Part shown: in pieces, positions 22,421 through 34,622 of the stretch
Layout: each line of letters starts with the position of its first letter
Position numbering within the stretch: position 1 is the stretch's first letter
Notes under the pieces: model-generated
Database searches by the model: none
Told to the model about the DNA's origin: nothing
What the model saw: the letters and a program-made list of their open reading frames with translations, nothing else
DNA from: Sorghum bicolor
Lineage: Eukaryota > Streptophyta > Magnoliopsida > Poales > Poaceae
NCBI RefSeq assembly: GCF_000003195.3
Contig: NC_012874.2
Coordinates: forward strand, 58,336,600-58,400,599
Direction: 5' to 3'
DNA length: 64,000 bases
Position numbers and translations under genes: made by a program

Positions 22421-23941
22421 TTACTCAAACAGTTGTGGGTATGACTTTCTCAAATCTTCATCACTTTCCCAGGTGGCTTCATCTTTGGTATAGCGGTTCC
22501 ATTGCACTTTACACATCTTTATGGTTCTGCTCCTCGTAACTCTGTCTGCAGTTTCCAAGATCTTTATCGGGTACTCTTCATATGTGAGATCTTCTTTAAC
22601 GGTTAACACCTCTATAGGAATCTACTCTTCTGGTACCCGCAAACACTTCTTCAACTGAGAAACATGGAACACATCATGTACACCTGACAAGCTCTCAGGA
22701 AGTTCTAACTGATAGGCTACTTCTCTACGTCTTGCAAGAATTCTGAAAGGTCTAGCGTATCTTGGTGCTAGCTTACCCTTCATATTGATTCTCCTCACAC
22801 TCCTCATTGGAGACACGTTCAGGTAAACAAAATCACCATCTTTGAAGCTCAAGTCCCTTCTTCGGGTGTTGGCATAACTTTTCTGACTGGACTGTGCCAC
22901 TCTTAGATTGTCTCTAATCATCCTCACTTGTTCTTCAGCATTTCCTAGGACGTCTGGTCCAAACACCTGTGTTTCACTAGTTTGATTCCAGAATAAAGGT
23001 GTACTACACTTGCCACCATACAAGGCTTCAAATGGTGCCATCTTGAGACTCTTCCGGTAGCTGTTGTTATAGGAAAACTCAACATATGACAGACTTTTGT
23101 ACCAACTAGTACCATACTGCAGAGCACAAGCTCTCAGCATATCCTCCAAGATTTGATTAATTCTCTCTGTCTATCCATTAGTCTGGGGATGATAAGCAGA
23201 ACTGAAGTTTAGCTTAGTTTCTAAGGATCTATGTACTTTGTGCCAAAAGTGCGATATAAACTGAGTTCCTCGATCGGACACGATCTTCTTTGGAACTCTG
23301 TGTAAGCACACAATCCTTTCCATGTACAGCTCGACTAACCTTTCCGTATTGTAGTGGGTTTTGACCGGTAAGAAGTGTGCAACCTTAGTGAGTCGGTCTA
23401 CTATTACCCAAATTGAATCATACCCACGTTGAGTACGTGGCAACCCGATAATAAAGTCCATACCGACTTCTTCCCATTTCCACTCGGGTATCTGCATTGG
23501 TTGTAACAACCCTACAGGTCGTTGGTGCTCATCTTTCACCCTCTAATAGGTGTCACACAGGGCAACATACTCCTCTACATCCCTTTTCAACCCATACCAC
23601 CAATATCTCTCCTTTAGGTCCAAATACATCTTGGTGCTCCCAGGGTATATTGATTAAGCAGAGTTATGCGCCTCATGTAGAATTGTGTCTTGGATAGTCT
23701 TCACTTTAGGCACACGTATCCTTTTCCCAAACAATAGGGTACTATTTTCATCTATCCTAAAGCCTGGTGCTTTTCCAAGTGCAACATTATCTACTATTTC
23801 CTTTACTTTCTCATCCTCCAACTGACCCTTATGTATCTCTTGCTCTAATGTAGGCTCTATGTCTAGACCCATTGTTTGATTCACAAAGCCTATGTTGGAT
23901 TGTTCTATTTTTGCTCGCAACTCAGATGGAATAAATGTGAG
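22421..23941 (-). pseudogene. Element D integrase and chromodomain
   Basis: From 23920 downward come a His/Cys zinc-binding region (one Cys position is Tyr in CDTY), then the catalytic core with GMDFI (Asp), IVSDRGTQF (Asp) and TERINQ (Glu), then a DNA-binding C-terminus. A chromodomain at 22609-22421 contains CKVQW and ATWES motifs. The enzyme inserts cDNA, and in this clade the chromodomain directs it to histone-marked chromatin. Stops break the frame just before the catalytic Glu (TAG at about 23170), after CDTY (TAG at about 23545) and near 23655. A TAG at about 22625 divides the chromodomain from the rest. Confidence 0.82.
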
Positions 23942-25350
23942 TTAAAGTCCATTGACATAGCTCTTCCTACTAAGTGCATCTGCAACTACATTTGCTTTCC
24001 CACGGTGATAATGTACTTCCAGGTTGTAATCCTTGATCAGCTCTAACCAATGATGTTGCCTCAGACTTAGGTCTAACTGGGTGAAGATATACTTTAGGCT
24101 CTTATGGTCTATGTAAATATCACACTTATGACCAATCAAGTAATGTCTCCTGATCTTTAGGGCATGGACCACTGCGACTAACTCTAGATCATGAGTAGGG
24201 TAATTCAACTCATGTTTTCTCAACTGCCTACATGCATATGCCACTACTCTTCCTTCTTGCATGAGCACACAACCTGAGCCTAAGCGAGAAGCATCACAAT
24301 AGATGGAGAAGCTCTTGCTTAAGTCAGGTAAGGTCAACACTGGAGCTATGGTCAACCTCTTCTTTAAATCCTCAAAGTTAGCCTGGCATTTGTCTGACCA
24401 AACAAACTTAGCACTCTTCTCTAATAAAGCTATCATGGGCTTCGCAAGTTTAGAGAGTCCTTCCATGAATCTTTGATAGTATCTGACCAATCCCAAAAAG
24501 CTACGGATTTCACTCACATTGGTCGGGAGTTTCCAATTCAACACATCTTGCACCTTGCTGGGGTCCATGGCTATCCCCCCATTAGAGACCCCGTGTCCCA
24601 GAAAGGAGACCTCCTTTAGCCAAAACTCACATTTGCTTCTTTTGGCATATAGCTTATGTTCTCTAAGCTTTTGTAAGACTAGCCTCAGATGCTCAACATG
24701 TTCCTCTTTAGTTTTGAAAAAGATGAGTATGTCATCAATGAATATAACTACAAACTTATCCAAGAACTCCATGAACACCTTGTTCATGAGATACATGAAA
24801 TATGTAGGTGCATTGGTCAACCCGAAGACATAACTGTGTACTCATGCAGGCCATACCTAGTGGTGAAGGTTGTCTTACGTACATCCGATGCATGGATTTT
24901 GAGTTGGTGATAATCGGATTGAAGGTCTATTTTTGAGAACACACAAGCACCTTTTAACTGATCAATTATGTCAACAATTCTAGGCAAAGGGTACTTGTTT
25001 TTTATGGTTACCTCATTTAGTGACCGGTAATCTACACACATCCTCCTAGTACCATCTTTCTTATCAACAAAGATAACGAGTGCTCCCCAAGGTGATGAAC
25101 TAGGACGAATAAAACCTTTCTCTAACAACTCTTTAATTTGTTTCTTAAGTTCCTCTAGTTCATTAACTCCCATTCTACAGGGTCTCTTAGCTATAGGTGC
25201 AGTTCTAGGTAAAAGTTCAATAAGGAATTCGATGTCTCGATCAGGTGGCATACCTAGCAATTCATCAGGGAACACATCAGGGAAGTCATCCACCACTTGG
25301 TTCTCCTCATTGACCTCATCAGTCATCTGGTTCATGGTAGCAGTCGAAGG
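23942..25350 (-). pseudogene. Element D reverse transcriptase and RNase H
   Basis: Domain I-III motifs of Ty3/gypsy reverse transcriptase are clear ([23 protein letters not shown]). The active-site box is FIDDILIF in place of YVDD. A one-base deletion at about 24830 splits the domain after VMSS. RNase H follows with YCDASRLG, the [10 protein letters not shown] motif and IYIDHKSL, then a connection domain with ADALSR. A TAA at 23942-23944 closes the frame. The gene is on the minus strand and is continuous with the protease upstream. Confidence 0.85.
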
Positions 25351-25983
25351 TGCTTGCACTGCCACTTCCACACAAATTCTATCTTCTTTAGGTGATGTTA
25401 CTACCACAAACTTCTCCTGGCACTGAATCACTACCCGATATTGCTTCATCCAATCCATCACAAGGATAAGGTCAATACTAGAAGTTCTTAACATAATGGG
25501 GTTTACTTTGAACTCTACCCCCCTTAGAGAAACACTAGTGGACGGACTCCAATAGTTAGCTAGCATGGTACCCCCTGGTGAATTCACTAGCAATGAGTTT
25601 TCCATGGCACACAAAGCTATGCCATGTACTCTAACAAAAGCTTGCGAGATGAAAGAATGCGACGCTCTGGAATAAAAAAGTATAGTAGCAGGGATGGAGT
25701 TGATATTGAACGTACCCAACATGACCTCGGGTGCCTCCTGAGCTGATTTGGTAGACACATGGTTCACCCTTCCAGTGTGGGGTGGTCGAGCACTAGGCCT
25801 TTGATTGTTGTTCTAGTTCTGTGGAGCTGTGGGGTTTTGTTTCTTCACGCACTAATGGGCATAGTGACCCACCTCACCACAACGGTAGCAAGCATTGGGG
25901 TTATTTGCCACTACTCTCTTCACTAGAGCATTGTTGGACACACCTGAACGTGGTGCCTGGGGGTTAGCTTGCTGCTGGGGTCA
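25351..25983 (-). pseudogene. Element D zinc knuckle and protease
   Basis: A CCHC knuckle (CYRCGEVGHYAHxC) near 25900-25860 is followed by a retropepsin-like domain at 25767-25420. The active-site motif reads FYSRASHSF where FDSGASHSF is expected, so the catalytic Asp is Tyr and the following Gly is Arg. TAG codons occur in the linker at about 25852 and 25816. Bases 25979-25983 (GGTCA) are the left target duplication of element E; the upstream gag part continues at 43609. Confidence 0.8.
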
Positions 25984-27222
25984 TGTTGACGGTCCTTAAT
26001 GCTCACATTTAACCGTCAACTAATCATAGAAAAGAACCTATATGCAACCAACACCAAGACATAGGGTTTTATCTGATAGAATTCCACGAGTTTTGGTGTT
26101 TATCTATTTCTACAGACGGTTATCAGGAAATATGGAAGAAAGGCCCACATATCGGGATTACATAGAGATATTAACGTGGAGCGCAATTTTCTACCATCTA
26201 GAAGACTCCAGAAGGCACAGGAACGAACAGGAAGGCGATCGGGCTCGGAGGCAGGGCGCCCGCCCTACCCCCCTGGGCGCCCGCCCACCTTCTGTGCCAA
26301 ATCAGGGTCAACTTCGCGGATCGTGCTCCACCGACCTAAGGGATCAAGGAAAATCGTGCGATTAATGTCGGTTTGATCCAACGGCCCAGAATCACTTGAG
26401 GGGACTATATAAGCAGACCCTCTGGCCCCTGGAGAACATACCTCTTCTATAGAATCAAAGCTAGGGTTTCAATTATTCATCCAAGTAGAGAGGATCCCTC
26501 TAGTTCATCTAATTCTAGTACTAGTTCCTCTAGTTCTAGTTCTAGTTAGCTCTAGTTGTAATCTAGAAAATAGGGAGAGAGAAGAGGAGAGCGGAGGAGG
26601 AGCCGGATCTGTCGGGTCTTCCTCAACATTGTACTTTTGCAGCAACTAGTTCGTTCTTCATCGTTCTCCAGGTTCTTTAATTCATAATTCCTGAGTTCTT
26701 TAATTACTTTTATTTACATTCAAGTTATTTATTGGATTCCTGCTTGCATCAAGTGCCCTAGTCTTTGCAATGCTAGAGTAGTAATTAATAGATTAGATGT
26801 GGTGTTTAGTCTTGCAATTACCTGGAATTACACCCAATCCTACAAATTGTTGTGGTAGCCCTAGGGTAGTGACAGCCCTAACGGTCAACGTATTCCACCT
26901 CGTTCGGATCGGCGTTTGTAGGACCGTAGTCAGAGCTTCTTAGCCCCCTTCTCATCTCTTTCTGTGGTTAGTGTTCTGATGTCCCAAAATAAATAATCTT
27001 TGAAGTAATTCTTGATTCTTAGATCAACTAGAGAACTCTCAGGAAATCTCCTCTTTTCCCACCAAAAATAATTATATAGTTATCCTTGGGCGATCTTGAA
27101 TCTTAATTAGTACACTCACGTTCCCTGTGGAAAATCGATACTCTGGAATACTTCCGGGTGAAAGCTACATTGGTATCCGTGCACTTGCGGATTTTTTCTG
27201 TTTGCGTTTAAAATACCCAACA
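25984..27222 (+). repeat. 5' LTR of Athila E
   Basis: It begins TGTTGACGG and ends AATACCCAACA. Two GGGCGCCCGCCC blocks lie at about 26256-26287, a 'gactatataagc' TATA at about 26402-26413, and CTAGTT-type hexamers at about 26500-26555. ORFs inside it are composition artefacts. Confidence 0.88.
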
Positions 27223-27229
27223 AGCTTTC

Positions 27230-27247
27230 TGGCGCCGTTGCCGGGGA
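27230..27247 (+). promoter_or_regulatory. Primer binding site (tRNA-Asp type), Athila E
   Basis: TGGCGCCGTTGCCGGGGA, 7 bp after the 5' LTR, exact complement of the tRNA-Asp-type 3' end. Confidence 0.85.
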
Positions 27248-27408
27248 ACGGTAGCTGTGCTAGTTTCGAACCAAGTCGTCTGTGTATCCTTTTTCTTTTC
27301 CTTTTTACCACACTCGCCTTACCATTTTCACTACACCACATGGATTTCACTCCTATCTATAAATTCTTTGCTTAGAGCCACCACCATAATCACATCCAAT
27401 TCTTACAG

Positions 27409-27859
27409 ATGGCTACGACCTCGGCCCTGATCTAATAGCCATGATTCAGGAGCAACCCTTCTCTGGGCAGTAGATGAAGATCCATACACCTACCTCAGAG
27501 AATTCGAGCAGTTGTGCTCTTGCCGATCTATTTCCGGCATGACACAAGAAACCCTTAAATGGAAATTATTTTCGTTCTCCCTTTTGGGAAGAGCAAAAAA
27601 GTGGTATGCTCATTGTGTAGGAGGCGTTAATAGAAATTGGAATGAACTTTGGGACAACTTTTGTCTCGCTTTCTTCCCACTTTTTCGAATCGCTGACCTT
27701 AGAATCGAAATTCTTACATTCAAACAAAGAGAGAAGGAAACTTTAGGACCAGCTTGGGCTAGGTTCACAAGCCTTACCAATTTCGGTCCAAACCTTTCCC
27801 TACCTAACCATGTACTGTACTACCACTTTTATCGTGGTCTAAACAAGGAAGCTGCTCTT
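27409..27859 (+). pseudogene. Gag of Athila E, N-terminal part
   Basis: The longest open stretch starts at 27512 and contains the gag core motifs TLKWKLFSFSL and Trp-Tyr. Upstream codons are homologous but cut by a TAG and a frameshift near 27470. It is interrupted after residue GLNKEAAL by copy C. The frame resumes at 37177 following the duplicated CTCTT. Particle protein, non-functional here. Confidence 0.75.
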
Positions 27860-29091
27860 TGTTGACGGTTCTTAAGTATCAATTTTAATTATCAAATAAA
27901 CAAGGGAAAGGACCAATATGCAACCAACACCTAGAATTAGGGTTTGATGTGACAGAATTCCATGAGTTTTGTTGTTTATCTGTTTCTGCAGGGGGTTATC
28001 AGGAAATAAGGAAGAAAGGCCCACATGTCGGGATTACATAGAGATATCAACGCACCGTGCGATTTTCTACCATCTAGAAGACTCCAGAAGCCACGGGAAG
28101 AAGGCAGAGGCCGTAAGGGGCCAGGCCTAGGGCGCCCGCCCTGGTGACCTGGGCGCCCGCCCCCTGCTGGATTGCATTCGGGACTCTCTTCGCACGGGAT
28201 GTTCCACCGACCTATTGGATCAAGGAAAACATAGTACCACCTCGCCTACCAACCCAAAAACGCATAGAGGAGGAGGACTATATAAGGAGACCCCCTTGGC
28301 CCCTGGAGAAGACAAGAAATTATCATAGAGATTAAGGGGTGCCCTCGAAGGTAAACCTCTTCTCTAATTAATATTTCTTTTTAGGCTTAGCAACCAATGT
28401 AAAGTAGAAATAGATCTTCTAGTTTCTACTAGATTGAGAGAGATAGAGTGGAGGTGTAGATTGGAGGAAGCCTGGCCTGTCGGTGTCTACTCCAAGCTTG
28501 TACCTGCAGGATCAAGTTCTCCTAACCTGAAGCTTACTCCTAGGATTCTTCAGTATTTCGACTTCTAAATTCTAGTAAGTTCTTGTTTTATTGTTCTTCT
28601 GGTTTATGAGTTTACTTTAATCTCTTCGCGTAGAGTTTAGAGTAATCATTGCTGGCATAAACGTGGTGTTTAGGCTGGGGTACTCATAGATATTCCCTGA
28701 CTAGCTGGACCGTGGTAGTAGTGAGGAACGTGACAATTCCGAGTTACCTTTGCAGACCATATCTCGTTAGCAGGAAGGGTAAGGTTTATAGGTGCGGGTT
28801 GAACATCCTTTGTGGTGTCTAGATCCGTTAGCCTCCCCATTAGAACAGTAGATCATCCTTACCAAGGTTAGAAGGAGACTACGGCTGCAGTCTTCTCTAT
28901 TTATCACTCATATCGAAAGACATTCTTTGTTGCCTAAAGGGTTAGTAGTAATAGACCGGTTAGTCAGATGCACTCTTTCTCCTAGTGGTAAAAAAATAAA
29001 TACGATACTCAGGATAATTTACCGGGTGAAGTGCTCACCGATATCCGTGCGCTTGCGGATCAATTCCTAATTGCGTTCCCAAATATCAACA
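27860..29091 (+). repeat. 5' LTR of Athila C
   Basis: It begins TGTTGACGG and ends AAATATCAACA. It has paired GGGCGCCCGCCC blocks at 28129-28162 and a TATA box at 28279-28285. Pairs with 35945-37176. Confidence 0.92.
28279..28285 (+). promoter_or_regulatory. LTR TATA box of Athila C
   Basis: TATATAA within 'ggactatataagga', about 420 bp into the LTR and about 120 bp after the GC-rich palindromes. The same arrangement recurs in the LTRs of A, B and E, which supports it as the core promoter. Confidence 0.65.
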
Positions 29092-29099
29092 AGCATTTC

Positions 29100-29117
29100 T
29101 GGCGCCGTTGCCGGGGA
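29100..29117 (+). promoter_or_regulatory. Primer binding site (tRNA-Asp type), Athila C
   Basis: TGGCGCCGTTGCCGGGGA, 8 bp after the LTR. Confidence 0.85.
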
Positions 29118-29223
29118 GAAAGACGGTTGCTGAGATAACCTTGAGTCTTACTACTAGCTTGTATCTATACTTTTATCTTTTCTTATCTTATATATTCTTT
29201 ATTTATTTTCTTTACTCTTACCT

Positions 29224-30094
29224 TATGGAAAACCAAAATTCTAAATCGATCCATGAGTCTGCAATCCCTTCAGTAACTGACCTTTTGCCATGGGAATCAT
29301 CACAGCCTATCCAAACACCCTAGTATAAGTTAAGTTCTAGGTTGATTGCCATGATTCAAAACCTATCTTTTTCGGGAAAGGAAGACGAAAACCCTTACCT
29401 TCACATTAGAGATTTTGAGCAAACATGTGATTGTCTTCGTATTGAAGGCATTTCTGATAAAACTTTACGTTGGAAGCTTTTTCCTTTTTCTTTAAGGGGA
29501 GAAGCTAGACAATGGTACAGTCAGAAGGTAAGTCAACAACAAGGTGAATGGGGAGTTTTACGAGCCAACTTTTGTCTAGATTTCTATTCCCTTGACCGTA
29601 TAGCCAACCTTAGATTCGAAGTCCTATCTTTTAAACAAAAAGATAATGAAACTTTGGGAAAATTCTGGAAACGTTTTATTGATATTTTAGAATCTGGTCC
29701 AAACCTTAATCTTGAGGACCCTGTTCTTTTATTTCATTTTTTTCGAGGTCTTCATAAAAATCACAAACAAATGCTACACACAATGTCTAGAGGTTCTTTC
29801 TTTCGCATCCCTACTGATGAAGCCAGAGTGATCCTAGATAGAATCCTAGAAGCTGAGATGGATAATACCCTTCATGATGAAACCTACAAAGCCGAAGTAG
29901 ACACTCTGCCAAATTCCTCATCTACTTTAGCTATCCCAAGTTCTGAGCCACAAGAGGAAGAAATTCCACCACCGGACTTCATGCTGGATATAGAATCTGA
30001 TATTTTTGCCGATTTTGGAAACATTTCAAACTACCATTCTATTGACAAACCCCAAAACGGCCAGTTTAGCATTTATTTGCCAAATGAATATTAA
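29224..30094 (+). pseudogene. Gag of Athila C
   Basis: The start is the ATG at 29224. A TAG at 29321-29323 interrupts after about 32 codons, and the frame then runs from about 29342 to the TAA at 30092-30094. The gag core includes ENPYLHIRDFEQ, LRWKLFPFSLRGEARQWY and the LFHFFRGL block. An acidic, Pro-rich end links to pol. The TAA before pol lies in the same frame, so gag and pol are separated by one stop rather than by a frameshift. No zinc knuckle is visible. The protein would form the particle. Confidence 0.8.
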
Positions 30095-33000
30095 TTGAGA
30101 GAGCTTATCTCAGTCATGAGTAGCGAATGGTTGGAGGAATCAGAGCTTTCCTCAGATGTGATCCGTTTGGACACACCCTCTATAACTATACGCTGTGCTT
30201 ATAATTCTGATCGATTTAATGCTCTTTATAATCCTGTTGTGGGGATCAACATCATGTCTGAATCTTTTGCACTTAAACTATTTAAAAATCTTGTCTTAAC
30301 CCCCACAACAAAGGTCATAAAGGAATCTTCGGGACGATTAGTCCCCAGTCTTGGAATTATTAATGTCCTACCTCTTAAGGTAGAAGGCTCCATGGTTTAT
30401 TTGAACTTCTATATCTTTGATACATGGGACTTCGACCTATTGATAGGACAACCTTTTAGAAGACTCCTTTATGAAGGTCATACTGGAAAGCTACACATTT
30501 CTTTTGGAAAAACTTTTAAATTCCCAATAACAATTTCAGACTCCTTAAACAATAAGGCCGAATCATATCTTTTGTCTGATCCTATGGAGGAGGTAAAGGC
30601 TGCATCTCTAGAGCTTTTAGAAGAATCAGACTTAGAAGACGAAACTCCTTTCTTCATAGAAGAAGAAGCCGAACCTTCTGAACCTGAACCCTTAGATGAG
30701 TTTGCAGAAACACCTAGACCCCCCATAGAGCTTAAAACTTTACCACCCGGTCTTACATATGCTTTCCTAAACAATAATCTAGAGTTCCCTGTAATCATTA
30801 GCGATAAACTCACTCAGGATCAAACTTTGCGATTAATGACCATTCTTGAGAAACATCACTCAGTGTTCGGCTACTCACTCCAAGATCTTACAGGAATCAG
30901 TCCTATGATTTGTACCCATCGTATTCCAACAGATCCTTCTGTTTCACCCTCTCGAGAACCCCAACGTAGACTTAATAACACTATGAGAGAGGTAGTTAAA
31001 AAGGAAGTTATAAAGTTACTGCAAGCAGGGATTATATATCCTGTGCCGTATAGTGAGTGGGTGAGCCCAGTGCAAGTTGTGCCTAAAAAGGGAGGCATGA
31101 ATGTTATTATGAATGAAAAGAACAAGCTATTTCCACAACGCACCGTCACAGGATGGCGGATGTGCATAGATTATAGAAAACTAAACAAAGCCACGAGAAA
31201 GGATCACTTTCCTTTACCTTTTATAGATGAGATGCTGGAGCGGTTAGCAAACCATTCGTTCTTCTGTTTCTTAGATGGATGTTCAGGGTATCATCAGATC
31301 CCGATCCATCCTGATGATCAAAGCAAAACCACTTTTACATGCCCATATGGAACTTATGCTTATCGTAGAATGTCTTTTGGGTTATGTAATGCACCAGCTT
31401 CTTTTCAAAGATGCATGATGTCTATATTTTCTGATATGATTGAAGAGATTATGGAAGTTTTCATGGATGATTTCTCTGTTTATGGAAAAACTTTTGATAG
31501 TTGTCTTGAAAACATAGACAAGGTTTTGCAAAGATGTGAAGAAAAGCACTTAATCCTTAATTGGGAAAAATGTCATTTCATGGTTAGGGAAGGAATAGTG
31601 CTGGGACACCTAGTGTCTGAAAGAGGTATTGAGGTAGACAAAGCTAAAATTGAAGTAATTGAACAACTACCTCCACCTGTGAATATAAAAGGAATCGATG
31701 CTTTCTTGGCCATGCTGGTTTCTATCGTATATTCATAAAAGATTTCTCATTCATTGCTAGAACAATTACTCTTTTGCTAGCCAAAGATGCTCCTTTCAAA
31801 TTTGATGATGCATGTCTAACATCTTTCAATTTATTAAAGAAAGCACTCATCTCTGCACCAATCATTCAACCCCCTGATTGGTCGTTGCCTTTTGAAATTA
31901 TGTGTGATGCTAGTGATTATGCTGTGGGGGCAGTATTGGGACAAACTAAAAATAAGAAGCATCATGCAATTGCTTATGCCAGTAAAACTTTTACAGGAGC
32001 TCAACTTAACTATGCAACCACTGAAAAAGAGCTTCTGGCTGTTGTCTTTGCCATTGATAAATTTAGATCTTATTTAGTTGGAGCTAAAATAATTGTTTAC
32101 AGTGATCATGCTGCACTAAAATATTTGCTCACTAAAAAAGATGCTAAACCTCATCTCATTAGATGGATCTTATTACTCCAAGAATTTGACTTAGAAATAA
32201 AAGATAAAAAGGGAGTAGAAAATTCTGTTGCTGGTCACTTGTCTAGAATGTATTTTAAGAGTCCACAGGAAACACCCATCAATGATTCACTCCGGGACGA
32301 CATGCTCTACGGGATTAACAGGTCTGACCCCTGGTATGTAGATATTGTTAATTTTATGGTTTCAGGGTATGTACCACCAGGAGCAAACAAGAAGAAGCTT
32401 ATTCAAGAAAGTCGTTCACATATATGGGATGAGCCATATTTCTTCCGAGTATGCTCTGATGGCTTACTTAGGAGATGTGTGACCACTGAGGAAGGATGGA
32501 AGATCTTCGACAAATGTCATTCATCACCATATGGAGGTCACTATGGAGCATTCCGTACACATTCAAAGATCTGGCAGTGTGGATTCTACTGGCCTACAAT
32601 GTATGAAGATACAAAGCAATATATCAGAAGATGTGGGCCATGTCAAAGACACGGAAACATAAATACAAGGGATGCAATGCCACTCACCAACAACCTTCAG
32701 ATTGAGCTCTTTGATGTCTGGGGAATAGACTACATGGGTCCATTTCCTCCATCAAAGAAATGTGAATACATCTTGGTGGCAGTTGACTATGTCTCCAAGT
32801 GGGTAGAGGCATTACCCTGCAAGCATGCTGACAATGTCAGCTCAAAGAGGATGTTTGAAGAAATTATATTTCCAAGATTCGGAGTCCCCAGAGTAGTGAT
32901 AAGTGATGGAGGAGCACACTTCATCGACAAATGCTTCAAGCAATATCTATCAAAACATGAAATCCGTCACAACGTCGCTACCCCTTATCATCCTCAGACA

Positions 33001-33615
33001 AGTGGCCAAGCAGAGACTTCCAACAAACAAATCAAGAATATTCTTCAGAAGACAGTAAATGAAATGGGAATGGCGTGGAAAGACAAGTTACCCGATGCAC
33101 TCTGGGCATACCGGACAGCATACAAGACCCCAATTGGAATGTCCCCATACCAATTGGTGTACGGGAAGACTTGCCATCTACCTGTTGAACTAGAGTTCAA
33201 AGCACACTGGGCCATAAAAAGATGGAATATGGACCTAGATGTTGCTGGAGATTATAGAAGAATGCAACTATCAGAATTGGAAGAATGGCGAGAGAAGGCA
33301 TATCACAATTCAAAGATCTACAAAGAAAGAGTCAAAAGGTGGCATGACAAGAGAATCAAGAAGGAGTTCACACCCGGAGATAAGGTACTACTTTTAAATT
33401 CCAGGGTGAAGCTTTTCGGGCATGGAAAACTCCGGAGCAAATGGGAAGGACCATTCAAGGTAATTAATTCATCTTCCCACGGAGCTATCACACTTCAAAA
33501 TGACGAAGGTACATTATTCAAGGTAAATGGTCAACGTCTTAAATTATTTTTAGAGCCCAATAAAGAATTAGAAGAAATAGACATAGTCCATTTTCACCTT
33601 CCCATGGAGAATTAG
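30095..33615 (+). pseudogene. Pol of Athila C (protease-like, RT, RNase H, integrase)
   Basis: Protease-like fold at about 30150-30520, with YNPVVGINIM in the place of the catalytic Asp-x-Gly and LLIGQPF for the second motif. Reverse transcriptase at about 30900-31500 has MCIDYRKLNKA, FLDGCSGYHQ and FMDDFSVYG as the active box. A one-base deletion near 31695 shifts the frame. RNase H follows from 31774 ([35 protein letters not shown]). The integrase has the HHCC finger (CGPCQRHG) and the DDE residues in [16 protein letters not shown] and GQAETSNK (Glu codon 33013-33015). No chromodomain. Apart from the frameshift the enzymes look sound. The order RT-RH-INT is that of Ty3/gypsy. Confidence 0.88.
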
Positions 33616-33724
33616 AGCCCGACCTTTTTAATCTGATGTTTTTGGGTCATATATATATTTTTCTAAATAATTTCGCATCTAGAAACGCGCTAGGGAAAGT
33701 GGGCCCACAGAGGGGCCAGAGAGA

Positions 33725-33908
33725 GGGCGGGCGCCCAGATCAGGTGGGCGGGTGCCCAGCTCCTGTTCCCCCTCGGTCCCGATTTTCTCTATTATGGAAA
33801 ATGCACTTATGGTAATCCGAATAATCCCTCAGATGGAAAGTTTCGCACGCACATCGACAGGAGCAACCTGAACAACCCATAGAGGCACTTTTTGACCCCT
33901 ATATAAAC
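33725..33908 (+). promoter_or_regulatory. Internal promoter-like region before the accessory ORF
   Basis: A TATA box (CTATATAAAC, 33899-33908) stands about 90 bp before the ATG of the 209-codon ORF. Two GC-rich palindromic blocks, GGGCGGGCGCCCAG at 33725-33738 and a near copy at 33744-33760, stand 140-170 bp before it. The LTRs use the same kind of paired GGGCGCCC blocks ahead of their own TATA box. Promoter activity is inferred, not shown. Confidence 0.5.
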
Positions 33909-33992
33909 AAACCCCTGACCTCAGTTTTTAAACACCAAGCCACCAAGCCTTCTCTCCTTCAATTAGAGCTTGATTAGTCCCTTGCTGATCCA

Positions 33993-34622
33993 ATGGCCGA
34001 GAAGTACTACGATGATTGGGAAGTCGTCCCCTTCAACCTCAACATGGAGCCTGTGGAAGACCCCGATGCCCGTGCTCTAGTCCCGGCCAACACAAAGCAA
34101 CAGCTAGAAGCCATGCCATTACGCCAACGCAGCTCCGCCCAATCTTACCATGCTCAACCGGTTCTCACCGCACCGCCACCACCCCTACTCCTCAAAGGAT
34201 CATCATCCAAGACGAAGACCACTATCAAGGTGCCAATCGGCACAAGGATCCTTCCACCTAGACCCAATGAGAGGGTCGTTGGAGTCAAGACCAACCGAAG
34301 CGGCGAGATCAGCAGTATTCGCTACACTACGGAGGAAGAAAGGCCTTACTTCGAAGGGATTAGAGCAGCCAAAGTCCGTTGCATCCCTCCAAAGGCAGCC
34401 CCGAAGCACGCTCTAAATGCTTTTGAGACACCTCCCAAGCGTCGCAAGACTATAATGGATATTGATGAGGACGTTCGCAGACTAGACAGAATTATCAAAG
34501 ACCTCCAGTCCTCGATTAATTCCCTCACTAGGCAGCTCTCTAACCACAACACCATTATACTAGGCCTTAGGCAGGATCTTGCCAGTGCCAACAAGAAGAT
34601 TAAGGAATTAGAGCGCCGCTAA
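33993..34622 (+). CDS. Accessory ORF of Athila C, coiled-coil protein of unknown function
   Basis: An intact 209-codon frame, 377 bp after the end of pol, starting at the first ATG after a TATA box. I do not recognise the protein. An acidic N-terminus (residues 1-30) is followed by a Pro-rich segment (55-66), a basic stretch (71-105), a possible nuclear signal PPKRRK (147-152) and a C-terminal coiled coil with Leu/Ile heptads (157-209). There is no signal peptide or membrane segment, so it does not look like the env-like product reported downstream of pol in other Athila elements. Two AATAAA signals follow at 34742 and 34760. It is more GC-rich than the AT-rich pol before it. E, A and B have nothing equivalent at this place. 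Possible roles are nucleic-acid chaperone or a captured host fragment; neither is shown. Confidence 0.65.
   Translation: MAEKYYDDWEVVPFNLNMEPVEDPDARALVPANTKQQLEAMPLRQRSSAQSYHAQPVLTAPPPPLLLKGSSSKTKTTIKVPIGTRILPPRPNERVVGVKTNRSGEISSIRYTTEEERPYFEGIRAAKVRCIPPKAAPKHALNAFETPPKRRKTIMDIDEDVRRLDRIIKDLQSSINSLTRQLSNHNTIILGLRQDLASANKKIKELERR

Noticed and set aside
33993..34622. Calling the accessory ORF an env-like gene
   Set aside because: No signal peptide or transmembrane segment is visible, although its position after pol is that of env-like genes in other Athila elements.
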